A DNA stretch of 64,000 bases. Source: Acidobacteriota bacterium. Lineage in GTDB: Bacteria > Acidobacteriota > Vicinamibacteria > Vicinamibacterales > UBA2999. Positions 8,802 to 17,414 of this stretch are shown here, in pieces. The position numbers were made by a program, and so were the translations under genes. A model generated the notes under the pieces. It saw only the letters and a program-made list of their open reading frames with translations. It was not told the DNA's origin and made no database searches. Position 1 is the first letter of the stretch; each line of letters opens with the position of its first letter. The stretch covers positions 62,001-126,000 of the forward strand of contig JAGNJW010000009.1 of assembly GCA_018000455.1 (NCBI GenBank), given 5' to 3'.

Positions 8802-9173
8802 GTGCACATCACTCGCAACATCGTCTGGACCCTGGCCGCGGCCACCGTGGCCGCCTCGCTCACCACCGCGTGCGCCTCGGTGCCGGGCCGACCGGCGATT
8901 CAGCAAGTGCAGTCGCAACCGGGACGCTTCGTCGATCACTCGGTGACCGTCACGGGCCGAGTGACGACGTCGTGGGGTGTGCCGGTCGTGGGCTTCAACG
9001 TCTACCGGATCGATGACGGCACCGGGGAGATCACGGTCGTCTCGACCGATCGCCGGGTGCCCGGCCGCGGCGCCCGCGTCGAAGTCAAAGGGAAGGTGCA
9101 GGACTTGGCGGTGCTGGGCGGACGGCCGCTCGGTCTGCACCTGCGAGAACAGCGAATTCGCTACCGTAACTAA
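8802..9173 (+). CDS. Small exported, possibly lipoprotein, OB-fold-like protein
   Basis: 123 aa from the GTG at 8802; GGAGG ends 6 nt upstream. A TTG at 8796 is too close to the ribosome site. The N-terminus has a hydrophobic helix ending in TTACAS, a weak lipobox, so membrane anchoring is possible. The rest (QPGRFVDHSVTVTGRV, GFNVYRIDDGTGEITVVS, GARVEVKGKVQDL) has the strand pattern of a single OB-fold domain of the exported nucleic-acid-independent type. Function unknown. It ends before a strong terminator at 9244. Confidence 0.65.
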   Translation: MHITRNIVWTLAAATVAASLTTACASVPGRPAIQQVQSQPGRFVDHSVTVTGRVTTSWGVPVVGFNVYRIDDGTGEITVVSTDRRVPGRGARVEVKGKVQDLAVLGGRPLGLHLREQRIRYRN

Positions 9174-9243
9174 TAGATATCGAAGGAGTTAGACGCCGCC
9201 CCCTCGGGGTCGCGGCGGCGACTCCTTCCCACCCGCCGCAGGT

Positions 9244-9285
9244 GCCGGGTCGGCCACCATCCCAGGCCGGCCCGGCTTTTTCTTT
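9244..9285 (+). terminator. Rho-independent terminator
   Basis: A 12-bp stem (9244-9255 with 9265-9276, one G-T pair) with a 9-nt loop is followed by TTTTTCTTT. It ends the small lipoprotein-like gene before atpB and is the clearest intrinsic terminator in the window. Confidence 0.8.
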
Positions 9286-9371
9286 CCACGCCCTCGCGCC
9301 AGGGCCTCCCGTGGCCCGATTCTCCGGCCCGCTCGCGCCTTCGTGACTGGCCCGACCCTTGTGAATTCAGG

Positions 9372-9377
9372 TACAAT
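9372..9377 (+). promoter_or_regulatory. Candidate -10 box (TACAAT) for atpB
   Basis: TACAAT sits 9 nt before the GTG start of atpB, downstream of the terminator, with no Shine-Dalgarno between. The mRNA would have almost no leader. Confidence 0.45.
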
Positions 9378-9386
9378 CTTCCGGTC

Positions 9387-10100
9387 GTGGAATCCCTCGA
9401 ACACCCCTCGCCACTCGTCGATCTGGTGAACGCTCTACTGGGCCCGCTCGGCGTGCACGTGCCCGACTACCTGGTTTTCTGCGCGCTCATCGTGATGTTC
9501 CTGGCGGGGCTCGGGGTCTACATCAAGTCGCGCCTCAGTGTCGACAATCCCGGCACGCTGCAGATCATCCTCGAAGACATCGTCGGCTTCGTCGTCGACA
9601 ACCTCGAGAACATGATGCCGCACAAGGGCAAGAAGTTCCTGCCGCTCGTCGGCACGGTGTTCATCTTCATCCTGGTCGGCAACCTGATGGGCCAGATCCC
9701 CGGCCTCGGGTCGCCCACAAGCAACGTCAACGTGCCGTTCGCGCTCGCGCTCGTGGTGTGGCTTTACTACCACATCGAGGGCGTGAAGGCGCAGGGGCTC
9801 GGCAACTACCTGCTGCACTTCGCTTTCCCTCCGGGCGTGCCGAAGGCGATGTTCTTGCTGATGCTGCCGATCGAGATCATCAGCCACGCCTCGCGCGTGA
9901 TGTCGCTCACGCTGCGCCTGTTCGGCAACATCTTCGGCGAGCACCTGGTCGTCCTCATCATCGGGAGCATCGTGCCGTTCCTGGCGCCGCTGCCGATGCA
10001 GGCGCTCGGTCTCATCGTCGGACCGCTGCAGGCGTTCATCTTCATGTTGCTGGCCGCGATCTATCTGGCCTCGGCAACCGCGGTCGACGAGCACCACTAG
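9387..10100 (+). CDS. atpB: F-type ATP synthase subunit a
   Basis: The membrane subunit that forms the proton half-channels facing the c-ring. 237 aa with about five to six hydrophobic helices. The essential Arg is in SLTLRLFGNIFGEH, and the C-terminal GPLQAFIFMLLAAIYLASA helix is typical. The start is a GTG. Unusually, it stands alone: the genes for b, b', delta, alpha, gamma, beta and epsilon lie 36 kb away on the other strand, and no c-subunit gene follows (next is a hydrolase after 89 bp). Confidence 0.92.
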   Translation: MESLEHPSPLVDLVNALLGPLGVHVPDYLVFCALIVMFLAGLGVYIKSRLSVDNPGTLQIILEDIVGFVVDNLENMMPHKGKKFLPLVGTVFIFILVGNLMGQIPGLGSPTSNVNVPFALALVVWLYYHIEGVKAQGLGNYLLHFAFPPGVPKAMFLLMLPIEIISHASRVMSLTLRLFGNIFGEHLVVLIIGSIVPFLAPLPMQALGLIVGPLQAFIFMLLAAIYLASATAVDEHH

Positions 10101-10189
10101 CGGACGGGGAACGGGGAGCTAGGGAGCAGGAAACCGGGAGTGCGGTTCCCCGGTCCCAACGCCCCGCCGATAGGGCACAATACGCCGCC

Positions 10190-11560
10190 ATGGACTCAGT
10201 GTCTGGCGGCGTTCGTCGTTTCGCCCTCGTGGTGCATGCCGTGGCGTGTCTGCTGGCGGTGGCGTCGGTGGGCGCCCGCCAGGACAACCGCATCGATCGC
10301 GTCTCACCGATGGCGCCCGAATTGGCTTCGTTCGGCGAGTTCGCCATCGGCGTGCGGACACTGCAGGTCGTCGACAAGAACCGGCCCGACATCCTCAACA
10401 CGAAAGCCGCCGGCCCTACGGCGCGCTACGACCGTCCGCTGACGCTCGAGGTCTGGTATCCCGCAGCCGCCGACACGACCGGTGCGGCGGCCGGCGGCGA
10501 CTACTTGACGACGCTACGCGACGGTGTGACGGCGACCACCCTGCACGGCCGGGCGCGGCGTGACGCCACGCCGCTGGCCGGCACGGCGCCGTTTCCGCTC
10601 GTCGTCATCTCGCACGGCTATCCGGGCAACCGGCTCCTGATGAGCCATCTTGGCGAGAACCTGGCTAGCAAGGGCTACGTCACGGTGTCGATCGATCACA
10701 CCGACAGCACGTATGACAGCCAGAAGGCGTTCGCCAGCACGCTCTACAACCGCGCCTTCGATCAACTGTTCGTCGTGAGCGAGATGGCGCGGCTGGCGGC
10801 GGCCGGGTCGGGCAGTGTGCTGGCGGGCCGGGTCGATGTCTCGCGCACGGCGATTCTCGGATACTCGATGGGCGGCTACGGCGTGGTTAATGTCGTGGGC
10901 GGCGGGTATCGTCGGGCGGCCGCTGCCTTCCCAGGAGCGCCGCCGAACCAACTGCTGCTCGAACGCGCCGCCGGCACGCCCGGCTACGAGCAGGCGCGCG
11001 ATCCGCGCATCAAAGCGGCCATCGCCATCGGCCCGTGGGGCATGCAGGTGGGTTACTGGGATGCCGCAGGGCTTGCCGGCATCCGGACGCCGATGTTGCT
11101 CGTGGCCGGCAGCGCCGACGACGTCTCGGGTTACGAAAAAGGCACGCGCGCCATCTTCGAGGGCGCCGTCAACAGCGACCGCCACCTGCTGACCTTCGTG
11201 AACGCCAACCACAACGCCGCCGCGCCCATTCCCGCGCCCGCCGAAGCCTACGCCTACTCGGACGCTGCCAAGTCGTTCCCCTACCTCCACTACGCGGATC
11301 CGGTCTGGGACACGACGCGGATGAACAACATCCTCGTGCACTTCGTCACCGCCCACCTCGACCTGCATCTCAAGGACAACGACGCTAGGCGCGCGTATCT
11401 CGACCTCGTGCCGCAGGGCAAGGAGGCCGTGTTCGCGCTCGATCCTAGCAGCGGCGCCCCGGCACCCACCCATACCTACTGGAAAGGCTTCAAGCGCGGT
11501 ACGGCGGTCGGTCTGGTGTTCGAGCACCGCGCGCCCAACCCGGTGCGGACGCAACAATGA
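10190..11560 (+). CDS. Exported alpha/beta hydrolase (dienelactone or PAF-acetylhydrolase-like)
   Basis: 456 aa from the ATG at 10190; the longer frame upstream runs antiparallel to sense through atpB and is not real. A signal peptide (FALVVHAVACLLAVASVGAR) precedes the domain. VVISHGYPGNR supplies the oxyanion region and GYSMGGYG holds the nucleophile, Ser226 in a GxSxG elbow. Later AIGPWGMQVG, VAGSADDVSG and NHNAA could bring the Asp and His. The family (PF03403/dienelactone-like) hydrolyses esters, but the substrate cannot be told. CACAAT 8 nt before the start may be its -10 box. It overlaps the next gene by 4 nt (ATGA). Confidence 0.72.
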   Translation: MDSVSGGVRRFALVVHAVACLLAVASVGARQDNRIDRVSPMAPELASFGEFAIGVRTLQVVDKNRPDILNTKAAGPTARYDRPLTLEVWYPAAADTTGAAAGGDYLTTLRDGVTATTLHGRARRDATPLAGTAPFPLVVISHGYPGNRLLMSHLGENLASKGYVTVSIDHTDSTYDSQKAFASTLYNRAFDQLFVVSEMARLAAAGSGSVLAGRVDVSRTAILGYSMGGYGVVNVVGGGYRRAAAAFPGAPPNQLLLERAAGTPGYEQARDPRIKAAIAIGPWGMQVGYWDAAGLAGIRTPMLLVAGSADDVSGYEKGTRAIFEGAVNSDRHLLTFVNANHNAAAPIPAPAEAYAYSDAAKSFPYLHYADPVWDTTRMNNILVHFVTAHLDLHLKDNDARRAYLDLVPQGKEAVFALDPSSGAPAPTHTYWKGFKRGTAVGLVFEHRAPNPVRTQQ

Positions 11561-12414
11561 ATGACCGCGCAGCTTCATCAGCCGCGGCGGCGTCACTCGC
11601 CCACATCCCGATCTTCGCCACCCTGGATGCGGCCGGCCACGAGGCCTTGCTGGCGCGCCTGACGCGCCGCACGGTGGCGGAGAACGAGCCGGTCTTCTGG
11701 ATCGGCGATTCCGGCGACACGCTGTACGTAATCGACGCGGGGCGGGTGGCGGTCACCGCGCCAGACGCCGACGGCAATCACGTGCTGCTCGACACGCTCG
11801 GGCCCGGCGGCATGTTCGGCGAGCTGTCGCTGCTCGACGGCGGGCCGCGCAGCGCGACCGTGCGCGCCCTCACCGACTGCTCGCTGCTGGCGCTCAACCG
11901 CGAGGCCTTTCACGCGTTCCTGCGCCAGCGTCCCGATGTCGCCATCGACGTGCTGGAGGCGCTCGGAGCGCGTCAGCGCGCCAGCACCGCGGCGATTCGG
12001 GGTCTGCGTAACCCAAACGCCGCCATCGCCGAAGCGACGACCCGCTGGCAACGCGTGAGCGATGTCGTGGCCACCGTGGCCGCCAGCCACGCGTTCACGA
12101 TCGCGCATCTCGGGTGGTTCGGCGGCTGGATCCTGCTCAACATCTTCGCCAGCGCAGGCTGGCTGCCGCCGGTGCTGGCGTTCGACCCGTTCCCGTTCGG
12201 GCTGCTCACCCTCATCGTGAGCCTCGAGGCGATCTTCCTGTCGATCTTCGTGCTCGTCAGCCAGAACCGGCAGTCGGAACGCGACCGTATCCGCACCGAT
12301 CTCGACTACCAGGTCAACGTCAAGGCGCACGTCGAGATCATGGGCGTGGTCACGCGCCTGGATCGCATCGAGCGGGCGATCGCGGCGTTGCGGCCCGGAC
12401 CGCCGCCGGCGTAA
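11557..12414 (+). CDS. cNMP-binding domain protein fused to DUF1003 membrane domain
   Basis: 285 aa. The N-terminal half (about 15-130) is a cyclic-nucleotide-binding fold with GGMFGELSLLDGGPRSATVRA, the phosphate-binding cassette of the CRP family. There is no DNA-binding domain; instead residues about 165-285 carry a DUF1003 module with two membrane helices (GGWILLNIFASAGWL, FGLLTLIVSLEAIFLSIFVLV) and NRQSERDRIRTDLDYQVNVKAHVEI. It may couple a nucleotide ligand to a membrane function; nothing shows which nucleotide. Its ATG overlaps the hydrolase stop, so the two are translationally linked. Confidence 0.78.
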   Translation: MNDRAASSAAAASLAHIPIFATLDAAGHEALLARLTRRTVAENEPVFWIGDSGDTLYVIDAGRVAVTAPDADGNHVLLDTLGPGGMFGELSLLDGGPRSATVRALTDCSLLALNREAFHAFLRQRPDVAIDVLEALGARQRASTAAIRGLRNPNAAIAEATTRWQRVSDVVATVAASHAFTIAHLGWFGGWILLNIFASAGWLPPVLAFDPFPFGLLTLIVSLEAIFLSIFVLVSQNRQSERDRIRTDLDYQVNVKAHVEIMGVVTRLDRIERAIAALRPGPPPA

Positions 12415-12442
12415 CCCTCTCAGGCCCGCCGGCCCGACGCCG

Positions 12443-14233
12443 CTACGCCAGGATGCGGACGACGACCGCCGTCTGGTCGTCGGTCTGTTCGGCTTTGCCG
12501 CGGAACGCCGACATCGCCTCGAAGATCTTCGCCACGATCTCGGCAGCTGGCTTCCCGCGATGCTCGCGCGCGACCTCGGCGATCCTGGCCGAGCCAAACT
12601 CGTGGCCACGCTCGTTGAAGGTCTCGGAGATGCCGTCAGAGCAGAAGACGAAGACGTCGCCGGCGTTGGCTGGCACGACGATCTCATCGTAGGCCGTCGT
12701 GCCGAACGAGCCGAGCGGCACGCCGGGCAGTTCGATCTGCTCGCTGCTGGCGCCGTCGCCGGTGCACCGGATCGGATACGGCAGGCCGGAGTTGGCCATC
12801 GTCACGGTGTGGTGGCGCAGGTCGAAGACGGCGTAGCACAGCGTGCAGTAGTACTCCTCGAGCTGACGTTCATGCAGGATGCGGTTGATCGACGTGAGCG
12901 TCTGACCGGGCCCGGTCCGATCCCCGGCCGCCCGCCGTCGCAAGGTGCGGTTGCGCACGACTTCGCCGGCGAACACGCTGTAGAGCGCGGCCGGCACTCC
13001 CTTGCCCGAGACGTCGCCCACGGCCACGATCAGCTGATTCGGCTCTGGCGCGAGGAACTCGTAGAGGTCGCCGCCGAGCTCGCGGGCCGGATCGAAGTGC
13101 CACGCCACGTCGACCGAGCGCAGCTTCTTGGGCAGCTCGCGCGGCAGGAGCGCCATCTGTACCCGCTGCGCGAAGCGCAGCTCCTTCTCGAGCCGCTCGT
13201 CGTTGGCGCGCAGCGCTTCCAGGAGCTGCGCATTCTCGATGGCGATCGACGCGCGCGAGGCCAGCAGCGTGAGCAGCTCGACATGCCGCCTGGAGAACGC
13301 GTTCAGGTCCGGACTCTCGACATCGAAGGCGCCGATGCAGCGATCCTTCACCATGAGCGGCACGACGAGTTCCGATCTCGCGTCCGGCACGGCGTTGATG
13401 TAGCGCGGGTCCTGCGAGACGTCGGGCACGAGCACGACTTCCTTGTGCTGCACGGCATACCCGAGCAGTCCTTCGCCGACTCTTACCGCCGCCGTCTCGG
13501 CTCCCTCGCCGTAGCGGATCGCCACCTTGAACTCGATCATGCCGGTGGCGTCGTTGACGAGCGCGATGCCGAAGGTCCGGTAGTCGACGACCCTCTTCAC
13601 GAGGTGCGCCATCCGCGTGAGCAGCTCGTCGAGATCGAGGATGCCGCTCATCTCACGGCCGACCTCGCTCAGGGTCGCCATCGTGTCGGCGTACTCGCGC
13701 TCCGACTCGAAGAGCCGGGCGTTGACGATGGCCTGGGCGATGGGGGCGGCAAACGCCCGCAGCATCGCCTCGTCGATCTCGTCGAAGGCGTCGCGGTCGC
13801 TGCTGAGCAGGTTGAGCGCGCCGATGACGGCGCCCCGGTGGCGCAGCGGCACGACCAGCGTGGAGTGCACGCCCGGCACCACGGCGATGTAGCGCGGGTC
13901 GCTCGACACGTCGCTCAACAGGATCGAGCGCTGTTCCTGCACGGCGGTGCCGACGGTGCCCTGTCCGAGCTGGAGTCGCACCTCTTTGGCGGCCTCCTCG
14001 GGATAGCCCTCGGCATAGGCGATACGCAGCGTGCTGGTGGCGTCGTCGAGCAGGTAGACCGAGAACACGCCGAACGGCGTGAGTCTGGCGATGAGACGCG
14101 GGATGCGCGTGAGCAGTTCGTCAAGGTCGAGGACGCCGGTGACTTCGCGGCTGAGAGCGAAGAGCGTGGCCAGGCGGTCTTGATCGGAGGGGCGCGCGAT
14201 GGGCGCACCTGTCGTCGAATCGATCGTGGTCAT
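12443..14233 (-). CDS. GAF-GAF-PP2C serine phosphatase (RsbU/SpoIIE-like regulator)
   Basis: 596 aa: GAF1 (about 20-170), GAF2 (about 190-345), a short helical linker (RLEKELRFAQRVQMALLPREL) and a SpoIIE/PP2C phosphatase domain (about 380-596). Metal-binding acidic residues appear in ELGGDLYE, VGDVSGKGVPAAL, CSDGI and TDDQT. Such proteins dephosphorylate an anti-sigma antagonist in response to GAF ligands. No RsbV/RsbW or sigma-B partner is nearby, so its target is unknown. The start overlaps the stop of the S9 peptidase by 4 nt, suggesting coupled translation. Confidence 0.85.
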   Translation of the reverse strand: MTTIDSTTGAPIARPSDQDRLATLFALSREVTGVLDLDELLTRIPRLIARLTPFGVFSVYLLDDATSTLRIAYAEGYPEEAAKEVRLQLGQGTVGTAVQEQRSILLSDVSSDPRYIAVVPGVHSTLVVPLRHRGAVIGALNLLSSDRDAFDEIDEAMLRAFAAPIAQAIVNARLFESEREYADTMATLSEVGREMSGILDLDELLTRMAHLVKRVVDYRTFGIALVNDATGMIEFKVAIRYGEGAETAAVRVGEGLLGYAVQHKEVVLVPDVSQDPRYINAVPDARSELVVPLMVKDRCIGAFDVESPDLNAFSRRHVELLTLLASRASIAIENAQLLEALRANDERLEKELRFAQRVQMALLPRELPKKLRSVDVAWHFDPARELGGDLYEFLAPEPNQLIVAVGDVSGKGVPAALYSVFAGEVVRNRTLRRRAAGDRTGPGQTLTSINRILHERQLEEYYCTLCYAVFDLRHHTVTMANSGLPYPIRCTGDGASSEQIELPGVPLGSFGTTAYDEIVVPANAGDVFVFCSDGISETFNERGHEFGSARIAEVAREHRGKPAAEIVAKIFEAMSAFRGKAEQTDDQTAVVVRILA

Positions 14234-16272
14234 TGACGGGGTGTGGGCGGCTTCGCGCTCTCGCCAGCGACGTGACTGGTGACCCAGCCATAGATCCTGG
14301 AGAGACGGTCCTGTAGATGATAGTACTCGCTAATTCCGTGGCCCTCACGCGGATAGAACACGAGTTCCGTGTCCTTGCCGCGATCCTTGAGGCCCCGGAA
14401 GAGCTCCTGCGCCTGGCCGACCGGCACGCGATCGTCGCTGGCGCCGTGCAGGATCAGCGTGGGCGTCGTCACGTTGTCGATGTGCGTCATGGCCGAACGG
14501 TTCAGATAGAGCGGCAGCGTTTCCTTGTTGGCGATACCGCCGAAGTAGCCGATGAGCGTGTTGGGAATGTCGTTGGTGCCGTACATGCTCCACATGTTGG
14601 TGAGGCCAGCGCCCACCATGGCGGCCTTGTAGCGCTGCGTCTGGGTGATGGTCCATGCCGTCATGTAACCGCCGTAGCTCCAGCCGATGTGTGCCAGCTT
14701 GTCTTGGTCGGCGATGCCGCGCTCGATGAGGGCATCTACCCCGCTGTCGATGTCGGCGAAGTCGCCGCCGCCCCAGTCGGCCACGTTGGCCTTGAGGAAC
14801 TTGTCGCCGTAGTTCGTGCTGCCGCGGGGATTCGGATAGAACACGGCCCATCCCTGCCCGGCCCACACCTGCCCGCCTTCGAGTCCGCCCACGCGGTAGT
14901 TGTTCACATAGGCGCCGGCCGGACCGCCGTGGGCGACGACCAGCAGCGGATAGCGTTTCGCCGGATCGAAGTTGACGGGCTTGAGCAGCACCCCTTCCAC
15001 TTCCAGGCCGTCCTTGCTCTTCCAGGTGATGACCTCGGTCGCGCCGAGCGCGAACTCGCGTGCCTGCGGATTCGCGTCCGAGACCTTGCGGAGCGACGTG
15101 AAGGCGGCGTCGGCCACGTGGATGTCGGCCGGCGCGGTCGGGGTATCCATGATGACGGCGACCTTGGTACCGTCGGCGCTGAAGGTGCCGAGCTGCAGTG
15201 TCCGGCCCTTCGTGAGCTGCGTCGCCCGGCCGGAGGCCACCTCGAGCGACCAGGCCTCGGAGTAGGCCCGCGTGCCGGCCGTGAACACCAGACGCGTGCC
15301 ATCCGGCGACCACTGTGGCGCGCCCGGATCCACGGTGAGCGCGCCGGTGATGTCGCGCGTGGCCTTCGTGGCCACCTCGTAGAGCATCAGGCGCGACTGC
15401 GCCACGGTGCCGCGCGGCGTGCCGTCGCCAATGGGCGGTGACGTGACGACATCCGCGATGTAGGCGATGGAGCGTCCGTCGGGCGAGTAGCAAGGATTGG
15501 TATCCGGACCGAAGTTGGTGGTGATCTTCTCGGCGCCCTTCGATTGGAGGTCCGCGACGTAGATGTCGCGCCGCCCGTCGCGCAGCAGCGCCGACGCACC
15601 GGCGGCAAACGCGACGTGCTGGCCATCCCTGGCCCACGACAGCGCGCCCTGGACGGTGAAGTCGGTGCCGCTCGTGATGCGGGTGGCGGTCTTGGTCGCG
15701 AGATCGACCACCCAGAGATGCACCGGCCGCGCAGGACGTTCGTACTCGCGCTCATCGTCGCGACGTTCGATCGCCGCCTTCTCGTCGGCTGGCACCGCGT
15801 CCATCGCCGTGAACGCCACCGTTGCGCCATCGGGCGACCAGGCATATTGCGCCACCGACTCGGCCGCCGTGGTCAGCGCCCAGGCCTCGCCGCCGCCCGT
15901 GCGCATCACCCACACCTGGGCCTTGGCGTCCTGGCCGTTCTGCTTGCCCCGCGACGACACGAAGCTCATGTAGCGGCCGTCGGGCGACCAGCCCGGCAGC
16001 GTGTCGCCACGCTCGCCGAACGTCACCTGCCGCGCCGGGGCGCTGCCATCGGCCGGCGCGCGCCAGACGTTGGTGCGCGCGTCCTTCCGGCCCTCGTCGC
16101 CGTCTTTCCACTGGCGAATCGTGAAGAGGACGGCCGTGCCGTCAGGAGAAAGGACCGGCGTGGCCACCGCGCGCAGGCCGAGCACGTCGTCGATGGTGAC
16201 CGGGCGGGTCTCGGCCGACGCCATCGGCGCGAGCGACACGGCAGCGAGCACACACAGGGCAACGGCGCGCAT
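14230..16272 (-). CDS. Exported S9 family (prolyl oligopeptidase-like) peptidase
   Basis: 680 aa with a signal peptide ending ASA-ET and a ribosome site (GGGAGG) before the ATG at 16272. The N-terminal half is a beta-propeller of TolB/WD40-like units (VLSPDGTAVLF, GWSPDGRYMSFVS, SPDGATVAF, YSPDGRSIAY). The C-terminal alpha/beta hydrolase carries Ser532 (GWSYGGYM), Asp614 (SDDRVP) and His645 (EGHGI), the Ser-Asp-His triad of acylaminoacyl/dipeptidyl peptidases. It probably cleaves short peptides in the periplasm. A TATACT box lies on the minus strand at 16312-16317. Confidence 0.88.
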   Translation of the reverse strand: MRAVALCVLAAVSLAPMASAETRPVTIDDVLGLRAVATPVLSPDGTAVLFTIRQWKDGDEGRKDARTNVWRAPADGSAPARQVTFGERGDTLPGWSPDGRYMSFVSSRGKQNGQDAKAQVWVMRTGGGEAWALTTAAESVAQYAWSPDGATVAFTAMDAVPADEKAAIERRDDEREYERPARPVHLWVVDLATKTATRITSGTDFTVQGALSWARDGQHVAFAAGASALLRDGRRDIYVADLQSKGAEKITTNFGPDTNPCYSPDGRSIAYIADVVTSPPIGDGTPRGTVAQSRLMLYEVATKATRDITGALTVDPGAPQWSPDGTRLVFTAGTRAYSEAWSLEVASGRATQLTKGRTLQLGTFSADGTKVAVIMDTPTAPADIHVADAAFTSLRKVSDANPQAREFALGATEVITWKSKDGLEVEGVLLKPVNFDPAKRYPLLVVAHGGPAGAYVNNYRVGGLEGGQVWAGQGWAVFYPNPRGSTNYGDKFLKANVADWGGGDFADIDSGVDALIERGIADQDKLAHIGWSYGGYMTAWTITQTQRYKAAMVGAGLTNMWSMYGTNDIPNTLIGYFGGIANKETLPLYLNRSAMTHIDNVTTPTLILHGASDDRVPVGQAQELFRGLKDRGKDTELVFYPREGHGISEYYHLQDRLSRIYGWVTSHVAGESAKPPTPRQ

Positions 16273-16354
16273 GACATCCTCCCGGCGCGCTCAGAATCGC
16301 GCCAAACGCGCAGTATAGCCCCGCCCCCGACGGGCGTGGGATACTACGGATTCC

Positions 16355-16831
16355 GTGGAAACGCCGGCCCTGCCCCTCGACTACGCGACGATTGCGCGCA
16401 TCCTGCCCCACCGCTATCCGTTCCTGCTGGTGGACCGCGTCACCGAGTTCGAGCCCGACGCGCGGATCGTGGGAATCAAGAACGTCACGTCCACCGAGCG
16501 CTACCTGTCGCCGCCCGATTCGCGAGGCCGCCAGACGCTGCCGCCGACGATTCTCACCGAAGCCATCGCTCAGGTGGGCGGCATCCTCATCCTCGCCAAG
16601 CCCGAGAACACCGGCCGCCTCGTCTACTTCCGCGGCATCGAGCGCGTGCGCTTCTACGACGCCGCCGCGCCCGGCGACTCGATCCAGATCGAGGTCAAAG
16701 TGGTGCGCCTGCGCAGCCGCATGGGCGTGCTCACCGGCCACGCCCGGGTCGGCGAGCGCCTGCTCGTACGCGGCACGATGACCTTCGCACTAGGCCCGAA
16801 AGCCGACGGTTCCGAAGGCGCGCCCGAGTAG
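16355..16831 (+). CDS. fabZ: FabZ-like hotdog-fold dehydratase with altered active site
   Basis: 158 aa, the length of 3-hydroxyacyl-ACP dehydratases. DYATIARILPHRYPFLLVDRV and TEAIAQVGGILIL are typical of FabZ, and the catalytic acid appears as Glu in TEAIAQ. But where FabZ has GHFPGxPxMPGV, this protein has PDSRGRQTLPPT; counting back from the Glu, the catalytic His position holds Asp. It may therefore be an inactive paralogue or use another chemistry. The GTG start has a GATACT box 9 nt upstream and no Shine-Dalgarno. Divergent from the S9 peptidase. Confidence 0.68.
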   Translation: METPALPLDYATIARILPHRYPFLLVDRVTEFEPDARIVGIKNVTSTERYLSPPDSRGRQTLPPTILTEAIAQVGGILILAKPENTGRLVYFRGIERVRFYDAAAPGDSIQIEVKVVRLRSRMGVLTGHARVGERLLVRGTMTFALGPKADGSEGAPE

Positions 16832-17414
16832 CGCCACCGGCGCTGGAGGGCAGGCCTCGCTCACGCGGCCGGCCTACTCGCCCCACGCGGACTTCGGCGC
16901 CGCCTGGTCGTTTGACGACTGACGCGTGAGCGGCCTGCTCCGGACGTCCGCGCGATCGAGCCCTACCCTCCACCGCCCGGACCATGCCGCCCACATTTCC
17001 CGTACGTGCGCCCCGTAGCGCGACCAACTAGCGCAAGGCGACTTCGGCTGAGCTTCAAAAAACGGCGGCTGGCTTACACTCTCGCCGACGGGTCGCACGG
17101 GACTAGGCAGACTTGTCCATTTGTTGTTAGCCAGACGAGATGAACAAGGCCGATCGCTTCTGGTTCACTCAAGGGTTGATTGCGTGAACAGGCCGTCTGA
17201 ATTGGGCGCCGACTTCCAGGTTCTTCACAATCCGTTGGCGACGTGTCCTCTGGCCCCTTCGTTGTTCTCGTGGTGCGAGCAGTTCAACTACAGCGACGGG
17301 GCCCTGGTTCGAACGACAAGCTAACAACCCATCACTTGCAGCCGTCGCCGCACGAGGTGATACTGGCGCGCGCCGCGGCTGAAGCGGCGACGGTAGACCG
17401 CTTGATTGGAACCA
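16832..17414 (+). other. Long intergenic region at the left edge of the island
   Basis: No coding frame is convincing. It holds the left 72-bp inverted repeat (16881-16952), then lower-GC sequence unlike the surroundings. A 9-bp pair GTTGTTAGC (17123-17131)/GCTAACAAC (17320-17328) and a second pair CCGTCGCCG/CGGCGACGG just before the Mrr gene are present. These resemble recombination-site arms but do not form a complete known site. Confidence 0.4.
16881..16952 (+). repeat. Left 72-bp inverted repeat of the 3.1 kb island
   Basis: Reads CCCCACGCGGACTTCGGCGC onward and matches the reverse complement of 19912-19983 at 68 of 72 positions with no gaps. Its ends, CGCGGAC and GTCCGCG, are themselves complementary, so it can fold. 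Confidence 0.85.

Noticed and set aside
9387..10100. ATP synthase c subunit (atpE) immediately after atpB
   Set aside because: Only 89 bp follow before the hydrolase and no 70-80 aa hydrophobic hairpin frame is present.
12414..12443. A shared operon between the cNMP-DUF1003 gene and the GAF-PP2C gene
   Set aside because: They are convergent, so they cannot be one transcript.
17123..17328. Integron-type attC site
   Set aside because: GTTGTTAGC and GCTAACAAC are in inverted form, but the spacing, missing simple-site arms and lack of integrase do not fit. The pair was kept only as a remark.
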